Below, piece by piece: positions 10,186 to 18,517 of a DNA stretch of 47,365 nt. Under the pieces are notes generated by a model. The model was not told where the DNA came from and made no database searches. It saw only the letters and a list, made by a program, of their open reading frames with translations. The DNA lies in contig DASVWD010000019.1 of the NCBI GenBank assembly GCA_036389795.1, positions 1 through 47,365 of the forward strand, in the 5' to 3' direction. Source of the DNA: Longimicrobium sp. (GTDB lineage: Bacteria > Gemmatimonadota > Gemmatimonadetes > Longimicrobiales > Longimicrobiaceae). Within the stretch, counting starts at the first letter, position 1. Every line of letters begins with the position of its first letter. A program made the position numbers and the translations under genes.

Positions 10186-10197
10186 CTGCTCCTGGCG

Positions 10198-10857
10198 TCA
10201 GCGCGCGGCGGCGATGCGCAGGCTGGTGAGCCAGACCTGGATGTTCTGGTCCAGCAGCGTGGGGTCTTCCACGCCGGCGAAGTGCACCCGCAGCCGGTCG
10301 CTCGGGCGCGGGGCCAGGTCGGGGACGTCGAGCACGGGCCGCCCGTTCACCCACACCCGCGTGCGGCTCCCTTCGACCATGATCGCGCAGTGGTTGACCC
10401 GCTCCTCCGTGGTGCCGCCCAGCCCCTCGATCTCGTCCAGCTCCGCCACCCGGTCCTCTTCGCCGCCGCTGGAGACGGTGACGGTGTGCGGGCCGCAGTA
10501 GACCGATCCGTTCTCCACGTCCCCGCCCCCGAGCGAGGTGATCCCCACCTGGTTGACGCCGGGGATGAAGAAGTCGAACTCGATGGTGTAGCGCTCCGGC
10601 AGCCGCTCGGGGAGGACGATCTCGAAGCTCGACGGGGTGCGCGCGTGCAGGAACGCGCGCCCGTCGCGCGCCTGCAGGCCGATGCGGGGCGAGACGCTGC
10701 GCAGGCGCCGGAAGACGGTGTCTCGCGGCGCGGCGAAGTCTTCCTGGAAGATCACCCGCGCCCCGGGGACGAACGCCTCCTGCGCGCGGGCCGGGGCGGG
10801 GAGGAGGAGGAGGAAGGCGGGGACGGCGAGGCAGAAGACGCGGACACTGCGGATCAT
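10198..10857 (-). CDS. Secreted LamG/DUF1080-like beta-sandwich protein
   Basis: A 219-residue exported protein. The signal peptide (about 1-25) ends A-R-A-Q. The mature part reads as a concanavalin-like beta-sandwich: I-F-Q-E-D-F near its start, a Y-T-I-E-F-D-F-F-I-P strand, a V-E-G-S-R-T-R-V-W-V-N-G-R-P-V-L-D-V strand pair, and a final L-T-S-L-R-I strand, the pattern of DUF1080/LamG laminin-type folds that bind or cleave sugars. No catalytic residues can be assigned. ATG at 10857 has GGAG eight bases upstream. Acts in the periplasm or on the surface; likely monocistronic. Confidence 0.65.
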   Translation of the reverse strand: MIRSVRVFCLAVPAFLLLLPAPARAQEAFVPGARVIFQEDFAAPRDTVFRRLRSVSPRIGLQARDGRAFLHARTPSSFEIVLPERLPERYTIEFDFFIPGVNQVGITSLGGGDVENGSVYCGPHTVTVSSGGEEDRVAELDEIEGLGGTTEERVNHCAIMVEGSRTRVWVNGRPVLDVPDLAPRPSDRLRVHFAGVEDPTLLDQNIQVWLTSLRIAAAR

Positions 10858-11005
10858 CGGGGAACTCCGGGATGCTGGGACGGGAGGGGAGGGAAACGTG
10901 TGAAGCTGCCGATGCGTGGCACCACGCTCGCCCCGCGGCGGCCCGGTGTCAAGCGGGAGCCCGGCGCCGCGGGACCGGCGGAGCCGCGCCTCCGAGCGAA
11001 ACGAA

Positions 11006-11038
11006 CCGGGAGGGCCTCCCCGCGGGAGGCCCTCCCGG
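11006..11038. terminator. Hairpin terminator downstream of the cupin gene
   Basis: CCGGGAGGGCCTCCC pairs with GGGAGGCCCTCCCGG over a 3-base loop, about 90 bases past the stop of the minus-strand cupin gene. Confidence 0.75.
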
Positions 11039-11126
11039 CCGTGCGCACGAGCGGTGTGGTGCCCTGGCCCGCCGGCCCCGCCGCCGCGCGTCGCCTGCAC
11101 GCCGGCGGACGCGCCCCGGTGAGACA

Positions 11127-11495
11127 CTACCTGGCGTAGTGGGCGGCGCCGAGGAAGTGGAGCGAGACGTACGGCTCGTCACCCACCACCCAGCTGTCGT
11201 GCGGGATCGGCGGGATGTAGAACAGCTCGCCCGCGCGCAGCTCGGCGGCGCGGCCGTCGTCGAACGCCGCGGCGGCCGTGCCGGAGAGCACCATCCCCAC
11301 GTGCTCCACGGTGCAGCGCGCCTGCCCCACCTGCGGCCCCACGTGCTCGGACCACTTCCATCCCGGCTCGTAGGTGGCCCGGCCGATGGTGAGGCCTCCG
11401 AGGCTCACCAGCTCGAACTTCCCCTTCTCCATCAGGCGCACCTCGTCGGGTGCGTCGAAGCGCTTGAGCACGACGTCGAGCGGCGGTGTGGTCAT
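11127..11495 (-). CDS. Small cupin-domain protein
   Basis: A 122-residue single-domain cupin. The first cupin motif is built around W-S-E-H-V-G and E-H-V-G-M-V-L-S-G; the second around A-G-E-L-F-Y-I-P-P-I-P-H-D-S-W-V-V, with histidines that can bind a metal. Length is normal for a stand-alone cupin of unknown substrate. No signal peptide. It is followed by a strong hairpin and preceded by an independently started YdeI/OmdA-like gene on the same strand. The family covers many functions, so only the fold can be called. Confidence 0.8.
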   Translation of the reverse strand: MTTPPLDVVLKRFDAPDEVRLMEKGKFELVSLGGLTIGRATYEPGWKWSEHVGPQVGQARCTVEHVGMVLSGTAAAAFDDGRAAELRAGELFYIPPIPHDSWVVGDEPYVSLHFLGAAHYAR

Positions 11496-11562
11496 TTACG
11501 CTCCCGTTCCGCGGTGGGCATTATCTCGAAATGCAGGGCTCGAGCGGTACGCGAAAGACGGA

Positions 11563-12171
11563 TCAGGTCTTCAGGTACTTCCAGTTGCGCACCTTCCCCT
11601 CGGCCATCCACTCGACGGCCTGCGCCAGCCGCTTCTGCCGCGTGGCCTCGCTCTTGGCCTCGGTGATCCAGTCCACGTACTCCCGCCGGTTGCTGGGGCT
11701 GAAGCGCTCGAAGGTGGCGCGCGCCTGCTCGTTTTCCTCCAGCGCCGCCGCCAGGTCGCCGGGGACCTCCGCCTCGGGCCTGGGCTCCTTCGGCTTGCTG
11801 CGCGTCGGCGACTTCACCCCCTCGTCGTTGAGCCGCTTCGCCTCGCGCACGTAGCCGACGAGCGTCTCCCGCGGCGGCAGGTCGTCGACCGACGTGATGC
11901 GGCCGAACTGGCCCATGGCGTCCTCGCCGCTCCCGCCGTCGCCGCCCACGATCAGCGAGCCCTTCCAGAAGCCGAAGGCGCAGTGCTGCTTGAACGAGGC
12001 CATGCTGCACAGGATCCCCTTGTAGTCGAAGTGGGGGAAGCTCCACTTCATGGTCTCCTGGGCCTCGGGGCAGCCCTCGTGCACCACCTCGCGCAGGTAG
12101 TCCAGGATCGGCTTCGCGAAGTCGGCGGAGTTGTCGATGTAGGCGTCGATGCGCGGGTCTCTCGTGCCCAT
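11563..12171 (-). CDS. DUF1801 plus YdeI/OmdA-domain protein
   Basis: A 202-residue cytoplasmic protein. Residues about 1-115 match DUF1801-like proteins: D-P-R-I-D-A-Y-I-D, K-W-S-F-P-H-F-D-Y-K-G-I-L and an F-G-F-W-K-G core. The C-terminal 65 residues match the OmdA (bacteriocin-protection, YdeI) domain: L-E-E-N-E-Q-A-R-A-T-F, S-P-S-N-R-R-E-Y-V-D-W-I-T-E-A-K, then R-Q-K-R-L-A-Q-A-V-E-W-M-A-E-G. ATG at 12171 was preferred over one 60 bases upstream because GGAGG lies five bases before it. No exact biochemical role is established for this family; links to stress or bacteriocin resistance come from relatives. Confidence 0.85.
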   Translation of the reverse strand: MGTRDPRIDAYIDNSADFAKPILDYLREVVHEGCPEAQETMKWSFPHFDYKGILCSMASFKQHCAFGFWKGSLIVGGDGGSGEDAMGQFGRITSVDDLPPRETLVGYVREAKRLNDEGVKSPTRSKPKEPRPEAEVPGDLAAALEENEQARATFERFSPSNRREYVDWITEAKSEATRQKRLAQAVEWMAEGKVRNWKYLKT

Positions 12172-12296
12172 CTCGTCCTCCGTGCTGGGAGCGGTGGGGG
12201 TCGGAACGCCGAGCGGAAGATCGGCTCCCAATCTGCGCGGCGCGCCCCCGTCCGCACAACTCTGGACGTAGGGAGGGGAACTGCATGACTCCGGAC

Positions 12297-12404
12297 CGCT
12301 TCGACCGGCTCCGGCGCGGCGGCCGGAGCCCCCGCCCTAGCGCCTGGCGCGCCTGTCCCTCCCCCGAACTTCAGGGGAGGGACTTCGGCGCTGCGCGCGA
12401 CGAG
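12297..12404 (-). repeat. Dispersed ~105-bp hairpin repeat, copy 2 (inverted)
   Basis: The reverse complement matches 279-390 almost base for base, including the GTCCCTCCCC stem, the GGCGCGCCAGGCGC block and the CCGGTCGAAGCGG end. It fills much of the gap between the YdeI/OmdA-like gene and the acyltransferase gene. Confidence 0.85.
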
Positions 12405-12463
12405 CGGCAGGAGGGCCAGCACGTGAAGGGAAGATGGTGCTCGACTCGGCTCTCGACGCACGC

Positions 12464-13777
12464 TCAGACGCGCACTTCCTCCCACAGCGCGTGCAGGCGC
12501 TCGGCGAGCGAACGCTGGCGCTGGCGCAGCTCGGCGAGCGTGTCGCGGCGGCGGGTGCGCAGGAGGAAGCGCCGGGCCTCGGCCACCGCGCGGGCCCAGC
12601 CCTCGAGCACGTGCACCGTCACCAGCCCCACCAGCGGCAGCGCCACCAGCGCCGCCAGGGCGGGGAGCACGCCGAAGCGCCGGCCGACCAGCACCACCAC
12701 CGCCACGGTCCACAGCACGTGCACCAGGGCGCCCACCAGCAGCTTGAAGGTGCCGCGCACGTCGCGCGGCGGGCGGGCGCGCGCCTCGGCCATCCCGGTG
12801 AGCCGGTAGGGGAGGAAGTAGACCAGGATCCCCAGCGCGGCCACCGGCGCCTCCAGGAGGAAGAACACCAGCTCGCGCAGCGTCCACACCACCGCGCCCG
12901 GCGTGCGCGGGGCCGCCTTCAGCTCGTCGGGGCGCAGCCCCAGCACGCGCAGCACGCGCGCGTGCGCCGCCACCTCGCGCGCCACCCGGTTCCACTCCGC
13001 GCGGTTCTCGGCGCGCAGCCGCGCCAGCCCCTCGGCGGCCTCGCCCAGCCGCTCCACGCGGTCGGCGGGGTCGCGGCTCACCGGCCGCTCGGCCGCGTAC
13101 ACCGCCTCGGCCGTCTCCACCAGCGGCGCGTCCTCCCAGCGCTCCAGGTTCAGCGTCACCTCGCGTAAGCCCTGGTCGATGCGGCGCGTCAGCTCGCGCA
13201 CCGCCTCCCAGTTCTCGGGCACCGCGGCGGCCAGGTCGCCCCACTCCACGGGGTCGCCCACCACGGCCATCGCCTCGGAGCGGAAGTGCTCCTTGTCGCG
13301 GAAGGAGAGGCCGACGGGGACGAGGGGGAAGGCGCCGCCGGTGAGCCGCGCCGCGCCCAGCGCGATGCGGGCGGCGCCGGTCTTGAGCGGCACCAGGGCG
13401 GGCTCGTTGTGGCTCATCCCCTCGGGGAAGATCCCCACCGCGGCGCCCTCGGCCAGCGCGGCCCACACGGCGCGGAAGGTGTCCTCGTTCTGCCCCATCG
13501 CCCCCGGGTCGTCCTGCTTGCGGTAGACGGGGATGGCGCCCGCCGCCTTCACCAGCACCCCGATGCCGGGCTGCTTGAAGAGCGGCGCCTTGGCCAGGAA
13601 GCGCACCGGCCGCCGGGCCACGGCCACCACCGCCGCCGGGTCGAGCAGCGAGTTGGGGTGGTTGGCCACCAGCAGCACGGGCCCGGTCCGCGGCACCGGC
13701 TCGCCGGCCAGGGTGAGCCGGTAGAAGAGCCGCAGCGCGAACCGGGCGAGGGGGGAGAAGAGGGGGAGCAGCCACAC
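12464..13777 (-). CDS. PlsC-domain glycerolipid acyltransferase
   Basis: A 437-residue acyltransferase. The N-terminal half holds the PlsC domain: N-H-P-N-S-L-L-D-P at 39-47, then G-A-I-P-V-Y-R-K near 80-87 and F-P-E-G at 117-120. The spacing is H-x5-D rather than the common H-x4-D, as in yeast SCT1/GPT2-like glycerol-3-phosphate/DHAP acyltransferases, so that subgroup is a better guess than plain LPA acyltransferase. The C-terminal half is a linker plus two or three membrane helices (about 310-400). Start is GTG at 13777 without an obvious ribosome site; a heptamer repeat pair lies just upstream. Role: phospholipid synthesis at the inner membrane. Confidence 0.85.
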   Translation of the reverse strand: MWLLPLFSPLARFALRLFYRLTLAGEPVPRTGPVLLVANHPNSLLDPAAVVAVARRPVRFLAKAPLFKQPGIGVLVKAAGAIPVYRKQDDPGAMGQNEDTFRAVWAALAEGAAVGIFPEGMSHNEPALVPLKTGAARIALGAARLTGGAFPLVPVGLSFRDKEHFRSEAMAVVGDPVEWGDLAAAVPENWEAVRELTRRIDQGLREVTLNLERWEDAPLVETAEAVYAAERPVSRDPADRVERLGEAAEGLARLRAENRAEWNRVAREVAAHARVLRVLGLRPDELKAAPRTPGAVVWTLRELVFFLLEAPVAALGILVYFLPYRLTGMAEARARPPRDVRGTFKLLVGALVHVLWTVAVVVLVGRRFGVLPALAALVALPLVGLVTVHVLEGWARAVAEARRFLLRTRRRDTLAELRQRQRSLAERLHALWEEVRV

Positions 13778-13802
13778 GGGAAGGGCGGGGGATCGAAGAT
13801 AG

Positions 13803-13888
13803 TCCTGAGTGCTGAGTGCTAAGTGCTGAGTTGCCGGATTGTATCACCTGTGCAGTTCAGCACTTCGCACTTCGCACTTCGCACTTAC
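13803..13888. repeat. Inverted pair of heptamer arrays (AGTGCTG / CACTTCG)
   Basis: Left arm 13803-13832 repeats GTGCTGA/GTGCTAA with a 7-base period; right arm 13856-13888 repeats CACTTCG three times with the same period. The arms are roughly complementary across a 23-base spacer, so the transcript could fold. The right arm abuts the stop codon of the minus-strand gene at 13889. Confidence 0.8.
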
Positions 13889-14638
13889 TCAGCCGTTGAC
13901 GGTCACGATCAGCACCGGCCGCCCGCCCTCGGTGGCGTTGCGCAGGCGCAGGAAGGTGGTGCCCAGGCGCCGCTCGTACGCCGGAGCGCGGCCCGCGAAG
14001 GCAAGATAGCCCCCCGACGGCCGCGCCGGGAGCGCCGGCACGGGCTCCCCGTGGATGGTGATCGCGGGCGACGGCTCGCGCCGGAAGTGGATCTCGTCCA
14101 GCAGCGTGCGCACGGCCGGCTGGTCCGCCTCGGGGACGGCGGCGCGCAGGAAGCGCTCGACCAGGCTCCGCGCGAACAGCGTCTCGGTGGAGTGGTCGAT
14201 GAAGTCGCGCGCCACCACCAGCTCCATCTCGCGCACCGTGCCCCGGTAGCCGACCGTCACCGTGAGCCGCGGCGCGCGCCGGCGGTAGTAGTCGCCCCGC
14301 GGGCGGTAGAGCACGATGCGGTCGGCGGCCCGCACGCGGTCCGGGCCGGCGGGGTGCAGGTCGTAGTGGACGCGGAGGCCCCACAGCCCCTCGCTGTCCG
14401 CCTCCTCGGCGCCGACCTGGGCCGCCGCCGGGGAGGCGGCGGCCAGCAGGCAGGCGGCCACCAGCGGGAGCAGGCGGGCGCCGCGGCGCGCCCACCTGCG
14501 CGAGACGCCGCCGACGTAGGCGCCGCGGAACGGGAACGGGTGATTGCCGCCGCCCCACGTGTTCCCGGCCCAGACCGGCTGCGAAGGCAACGCCAGCACC
14601 CAGGCGGCTACGACGAGCAGCAGGCGGTTGGCGCGCAT
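13889..14638 (-). CDS. Exported protein of unknown function
   Basis: A 249-residue protein I do not recognise. The N-terminus is a normal signal peptide ending V-W-A. A second hydrophobic stretch, R-R-G-A-R-L-L-P-L-V-A-A-C-L-L-A followed by A-S-P-A-A-A-Q, sits at about 50-74 and looks like another signal peptide. No alternative ATG, GTG or TTG was seen next to it. The mature part is rich in beta-strand-type sequence (R-A-A-D-R-I-V-L-Y-R-P-R-G-D-Y-Y-R-R-R, L-T-V-T-V-G-Y-R-G). It may be a fusion of signal and gene, or the real start may be internal and unusual. Confidence 0.6.
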   Translation of the reverse strand: MRANRLLLVVAAWVLALPSQPVWAGNTWGGGNHPFPFRGAYVGGVSRRWARRGARLLPLVAACLLAAASPAAAQVGAEEADSEGLWGLRVHYDLHPAGPDRVRAADRIVLYRPRGDYYRRRAPRLTVTVGYRGTVREMELVVARDFIDHSTETLFARSLVERFLRAAVPEADQPAVRTLLDEIHFRREPSPAITIHGEPVPALPARPSGGYLAFAGRAPAYERRLGTTFLRLRNATEGGRPVLIVTVNG

Positions 14639-14868
14639 TTCGAAAGCTCCGTTTCGTCCTCAGGTAGACCCGGGGCGTCGGGAGCGTCGTCTGGTCTTGA
14701 CCTCTTCCGGTGAAACTACGTACGCCCGCGGGCGAGAACAAGTTACGGATTTTCCGCCCGGTAGTTTCGGGGAGCTGACGGCCGAAACGACTCACCCGTT
14801 GCTCCGTCGCGCCTCGACATGCCCTGGCGCGGCCGCAGGTGGCCCTCACCCGCCGCCTTGGAGCGGCA

Positions 14869-14906
14869 ACCCTCTCCCAACTTCAGGACCCAACTTCAGG
14901 AGAGGG
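14869..14906. repeat. Short intergenic hairpin with doubled loop
   Basis: ACCCTCTCC and GGAGAGGGT enclose two copies of a CAACTTCAGGA-like word. It resembles the GGGAGGG hairpin of the larger dispersed repeat and may be a second repeat family, but only one copy was found here. Confidence 0.45.
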
Positions 14907-15026
14907 TGGACTCGACGGTACGGTGCGAGGAACGATCGAGGTTGCGCGGTTGAAGCCTCGCGGGGTTTGCGAGGCCTTTCCGTGGTTCCAGCGAGTGTCT
15001 TCAGGCACTCGCGCCCCGGCCGTGAG

Positions 15027-15064
15027 TTGAGCGCGCGTGCCGTCCGGTGCTACACTTCGGTGTA
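15027..15064 (+). promoter_or_regulatory. Promoter with overlapping TACAC-N4-GTGTA palindrome
   Basis: TTGAGC at 15027-15032, an 18-base spacer, and TACACT at 15051-15056 form a good promoter. The palindrome TACAC-TTCG-GTGTA (15051-15064) covers the -10 box. The same palindrome with another centre is found upstream of lexA at 26023-26036, so this may be a LexA operator. The hydrolase start follows 32 bases later. Confidence 0.55.
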
Positions 15065-15095
15065 TCTGATCATCGGAAGGAAACCGGAGAAGTCA

Positions 15096-16145
15096 GTGGA
15101 CGCAGCGGCGCGGCGCGTGGAGGACGGGCGGAACGACGAAAGGGCGGGGGAGGCGTTCCGGCCGGGCCCCTTCCGCCCGGCGTGGTGGCTGCCGGGGCCG
15201 CACGCGCAGACGATCGCGGGGAAGTACCTGCGCCCGCGCACCGGCGTGCGCTACCGCCGCGAGCGGGTCGACACGCCGGACGGCGACTTCCTGGACCTGG
15301 ACTGGGCCTCCGTCGCGGGCCGCTCCGACCTGCCGGACGACGCGCCGCTCGCGGTGGTCGTCCACGGGCTGGAGGGGAGCTCCGGCTCGGCGTACGTGCT
15401 GGAGGCGTGCCGGATGCTGCACGACCGCGGCATCCGCTCGGTGGCGATGAACTTCCGCTCGTGCAGCGGCGAGCCCAACCGCACCGCGCGCATGTACCAC
15501 GCCGGCGAGACGGGCGACCTGTCGCTGGTGCTGGACCTGGCGTCCAGGCGCTGGCCGGCCGCGGCGCTGGGAGCGGTCGGCTTCTCGCTGGGCGCCAACG
15601 TGCTGCTCAAGTACCTGGGCGAGCGCGGCGAGCGGGCGAAGCTCCGCGCCGCGGCGGCGGTCTCCATCCCCTTCGACCTGAACGCGGGCGCGCTCAAGCT
15701 CGACGCCTCGCTCATGGGGCGGATCTACGTGGGGATCTTCGTCCGCTCGCTCAAGCGCAAGTTCCTGGCGAAGCGCGAGCTGGTCGGCGAGCGCTGCGAC
15801 GAGCGGGCGGTGCTCGCGGCGCGCAGCTTCCGCGAGTTCGACGACGCGGCCACGGCGCGGCTGCACGGCTTCCGCGACGTGGACGACTACTACTCCACGC
15901 AGAGCTCGCGGCACTTCATCGCCGGGATCCGCCGCCCCACGCTGCTGGTGCACGCCGTCGACGACCCGTTCGTGGACGAGCACGCCATCCCCCGCGACGC
16001 CGTGCGCGCCAACCCGCACCTGACCCCCGCCTTCACCCCGCACGGCGGCCACGTCGGCTTCATCGCCGGCCCGCCGTGGGCGCCCGGGTTCTGGGCCGAG
16101 CGCGAGGCCGCGCGCTTCCTGGCCTCGCGCCTGGGGACGGGGTGA
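15096..16145 (+). CDS. Alpha/beta hydrolase of the YheT/ABHD1-3 family
   Basis: A 349-residue hydrolase. P-x-W-W-L-P-G-P-H-A-Q-T-I at about 28-40 is the family's N-terminal signature; V-V-V-H-G-L-E-G-S-S-G-S forms the oxyanion region; the nucleophile is Ser164 in G-F-S-L-G-A-N-V; the acid is in V-D-D-P-F and the base is the second histidine of H-G-G-H-V-G-F. Family members are esterases or lipases on lipids or unknown esters. GTG at 15096 was chosen for its GGAG site and because upstream residues do not belong to the family. Possibly under LexA control through the palindrome over its -10 box. Ends just before a repeat pair. Confidence 0.88.
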   Translation: MDAAARRVEDGRNDERAGEAFRPGPFRPAWWLPGPHAQTIAGKYLRPRTGVRYRRERVDTPDGDFLDLDWASVAGRSDLPDDAPLAVVVHGLEGSSGSAYVLEACRMLHDRGIRSVAMNFRSCSGEPNRTARMYHAGETGDLSLVLDLASRRWPAAALGAVGFSLGANVLLKYLGERGERAKLRAAAAVSIPFDLNAGALKLDASLMGRIYVGIFVRSLKRKFLAKRELVGERCDERAVLAARSFREFDDAATARLHGFRDVDDYYSTQSSRHFIAGIRRPTLLVHAVDDPFVDEHAIPRDAVRANPHLTPAFTPHGGHVGFIAGPPWAPGFWAEREAARFLASRLGTG

Positions 16146-16170
16146 TGCGGCACGCGCTTCGCGATCTTCC

Positions 16171-16302
16171 GGGGTACGAAGTACGGGGTACGAGGTACGG
16201 AACTGCGTGGAGCACAGAAGTGCGAGGCTGGTCCGGGGAGCCGTTCCGTCCCGTACCTTCGTACTCCGCACTAACGCACTAACGCACTAAGCACTCAGGA
16301 CT
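16171..16302. repeat. Pair of heptamer arrays (GGTACGA / CGCACTAA)
   Basis: Left arm 16171-16207 repeats GGTACGA/AGTACGG with 7-base period. Right arm 16252-16302 repeats CGTACTC, then CGCACTAA three times. The GTAC cores of the two arms are complementary across about 45 bases. The right arm ends seven bases before the next start codon. Confidence 0.8.
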
Positions 16303-16308
16303 GCATAG

Positions 16309-17163
16309 ATGACCGAGACGATCACCGCCGCCGAGTTCAAGGCGACTGTCGGCAAGACGGTGGAGGAGCGCTTCGCGCACCGGCTCACGCTGAACGTGCC
16401 CAGCCGCCACAACCCCCGGGTGGCCAGGCTCATCGAGCGCATCAACGCCGACGACGAGCTGTACGCCACCTGGCTGGCGGCCAACGTCAACGCCGTGGAG
16501 CGGCTGGGGATGACCGACCACGGGCCGGTGCACGTGAAGATCGTGATGAACATCGCCAGCAAACTGCTGCGCCTGCTCACCGAGCACGGCGTGGAGCCGG
16601 CGGTGACCACCAACTACGGGATGGGGGTGGAGGAGGCCGAGGTGGTGGTGCTGCTCGCCTCGCTCCTGCACGACGTGGGGATGTCCATCCACCGCAAGGA
16701 CCACGAGGGGTTCTCGTTGTTCGTGGCGCAGCCCAAGGTGCGCGAGCTGCTGGACGGGATCTACGACGTCCGCACGGCCACCATCCTGCGCGCCGAGATC
16801 CTGCACGCCATCATCGGCCACCGCTCGGGGGGCAAGCCGCTCACGCTGGAGGCCGGCATCGTGCGCGTGGCCGACGCGCTCGACATGGCCAAGGGGCGCT
16901 CGCGCATCTCCATGGAGGTGGAGGGCACCATGAGCATCCACTCCATCAGCGCCGCGGCCATCGAGGCGGTGCACCTGGAGAAGGGCGAGGAGAAGCCCGT
17001 GCGCATCCGGGTGGAGATGTCGAACTCGGCCGGCGTCTTCCAGCTCGACCAGCTCTTCCGCGAGAAGCTCTCCGGCAGCGGTTTGGAGCCCTACGTCGAG
17101 GTGGAGGCCCTGATCGACGGCGAGGCCGAGAAGCGCCTGGTCACCAGCGCGTACCGGATCTAG
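16309..17163 (+). CDS. HD-domain metal-dependent phosphohydrolase
   Basis: A 284-residue cytoplasmic protein. The HD core is seen as T-D-H-G-P-V-H near residues 66-72, then L-L-H-D-V-G-M-S-I-H-R with the H121-D122 pair, H-A-I-I-G-H-R, and a later V-A-D-A-L-D-M motif that supplies the last metal ligand. A C-terminal alpha/beta part (about 200-284) is unassigned. Such proteins usually hydrolyse nucleotides or cyclic nucleotides; the substrate is not visible. The start codon lies just behind a heptamer array, and a hairpin terminator follows. Confidence 0.85.
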   Translation: MTETITAAEFKATVGKTVEERFAHRLTLNVPSRHNPRVARLIERINADDELYATWLAANVNAVERLGMTDHGPVHVKIVMNIASKLLRLLTEHGVEPAVTTNYGMGVEEAEVVVLLASLLHDVGMSIHRKDHEGFSLFVAQPKVRELLDGIYDVRTATILRAEILHAIIGHRSGGKPLTLEAGIVRVADALDMAKGRSRISMEVEGTMSIHSISAAAIEAVHLEKGEEKPVRIRVEMSNSAGVFQLDQLFREKLSGSGLEPYVEVEALIDGEAEKRLVTSAYRI

Positions 17164-17174
17164 CGGCTTCGAAA

Positions 17175-17206
17175 GAGGGGCGGGCGCCGCTCGGTGCCCG
17201 CCCCTC
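17175..17206. terminator. Hairpin terminator between convergent genes
   Basis: GAGGGGCGGGC pairs with GCCCGCCCCTC around a 10-base loop, between the HD gene and the minus-strand CHAP gene, so it can end both. Confidence 0.75.
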
Positions 17207-17217
17207 CTGCACGTGGG

Positions 17218-18366
17218 TCAGCGGAAGTGGATGAAGTTGTTTACCGTCGAGGCGAGAATCTTCCGGCTCGTGTAGGCTTCGGCAGCGTAGTTGTACTCTT
17301 CGATGGTGATGTAGCCGCCACCGTGAACGGCCGCAACGTATGCGACGTGGCTGAAATAGTTGTTCGACGGTGCCGCATTCCAGTGAGCGATTGCTCCAGG
17401 CTTTGCGACGGTGTTGACGGTCAGGCCCGCTGCGCGCGCGGTGTCGGCCCACATGTAAGCGTGACCGAAATGCCGGTTGCGGTACATGTTGTGGAATTCG
17501 GTTCCGTCCTGGTTCAATCGGAACGCGGCGAAGGACGTGCACTGCCGATAGTAGTAGCGCCATGCCAGATCGTATGCGCTCGACGGGTAGGCCGAGACGG
17601 ACTTGTACGGGTAGTCGTCTCCGCGTACACACGAGTACGAGCCAGGCTGAAGAATCCCTTTGACGGCGTAGACGTTGTAGTCCGTGGAGTTGCTGGTCAT
17701 CTCGCTCCACTCGCGGCAATGCGAGTCCATGGTGGTCGCCTCTGCCAGCCCCAGCGATCCGCCGTGGAATGTGACCCACTTCACAGTGCCCCCGGCTTCG
17801 AGGAGCGTACCGGCGCGCCGCAGCGGGAACGGCTGGGCAGCCGGGCCGGTCGGAAGAGCAGCGAGGTCGGCATCGGCGACCGTCACGATGCGGCCCCAGT
17901 CGCCGCCGAACATCGTGTTGTACGTCGCCTGGTCGGGAATGCCCGACTTGACGCAGCCTACGATGACCCAGACCGTTCCGCTCGTGCTCGTCTTCACCGG
18001 CTGGTCGCCAAACATCCAGACCCGCCCGTGTGGGCGCCGGGTCTCCACACCGGCCGAGGGAAGCGTGCGCTGCGTCCACGGCGGCAGCGCGTTTACCTCG
18101 CGCACCACTCGGTCGCGGCCGCCCGTACACGCGCGCAGCGTCTGCGGGTCCGGTATGCCGTAGAGCACGCGCCCGTACGACAGGAAGACGGTGGGTGTGC
18201 CCTGCTGGCGGATGAATTCGCCGTCCACCGGCTCGGTGGGCGGGGTATAGACGGCGGCGGGCTCAAGGCCCTCCGGAGCGATGGGCGAGCGGCCCTCGTC
18301 CGAGCATGCGCCCAGGATTCCGAGCGTGAGCACTGCCAGGGGAACGACTTTGCGGATGTGCTGCAT
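17218..18366 (-). CDS. CHAP-domain lipoprotein (putative cell-wall amidase/peptidase)
   Basis: A 382-residue lipoprotein with lipobox L-G-A-C at about 18-21. Two copies of a G-I-P-D-x-x-T-type motif (Y-G-I-P-D-P-Q-T-L near 70 and S-G-I-P-D-Q-A-T-Y near 140) form a repeat often seen in secreted proteins. The C-terminal 130 residues are a CHAP domain: Y-R-Q-C-T-S-F-A-A-F carries the nucleophile cysteine, P-G-A-I-A-H-W precedes the histidine in Y-F-S-H-V-A-Y-V, and I-E-E-Y-N-Y supplies the third residue. CHAP enzymes cut peptidoglycan peptide or amide bonds. GC is lower than in neighbours. GAGG lies before the ATG at 18366. Target, self or rival cells, unknown. Confidence 0.85.
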   Translation of the reverse strand: MQHIRKVVPLAVLTLGILGACSDEGRSPIAPEGLEPAAVYTPPTEPVDGEFIRQQGTPTVFLSYGRVLYGIPDPQTLRACTGGRDRVVREVNALPPWTQRTLPSAGVETRRPHGRVWMFGDQPVKTSTSGTVWVIVGCVKSGIPDQATYNTMFGGDWGRIVTVADADLAALPTGPAAQPFPLRRAGTLLEAGGTVKWVTFHGGSLGLAEATTMDSHCREWSEMTSNSTDYNVYAVKGILQPGSYSCVRGDDYPYKSVSAYPSSAYDLAWRYYYRQCTSFAAFRLNQDGTEFHNMYRNRHFGHAYMWADTARAAGLTVNTVAKPGAIAHWNAAPSNNYFSHVAYVAAVHGGGYITIEEYNYAAEAYTSRKILASTVNNFIHFR

Positions 18367-18517
18367 GGAGAGAGACCTCGTGCAGTACGTAAGTGCAACG
18401 TGCTCAAAGAGTTACATCGTACGATGAGCGGGCCCGGAACGTAACGAAGATGCATGTCTTCGTCAAGTGACGGCGGAATACGTGCGACGATCGGTAGCGG
18501 AGGGGCAATTCCGGTAG

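Larger units (their letters stand above)
14639..15095. other. 457-bp divergent gap with hairpins and a promoter
   Basis: No gene is visible. It contains a hairpin made of ACCCTCTCC and GGAGAGGGT around two copies of AACTTCAGGA (about 14869-14906), a GCCTCGC/GCGAGGC hairpin followed by CTTTCC (14955-14980), and the promoter of the YheT-like gene (15027-15056). Confidence 0.55.

Noticed and set aside
12285-12809. A plus-strand frame starting near 12285
   Set aside because: Its first part is the dispersed repeat and the rest is antisense to the acyltransferase gene.
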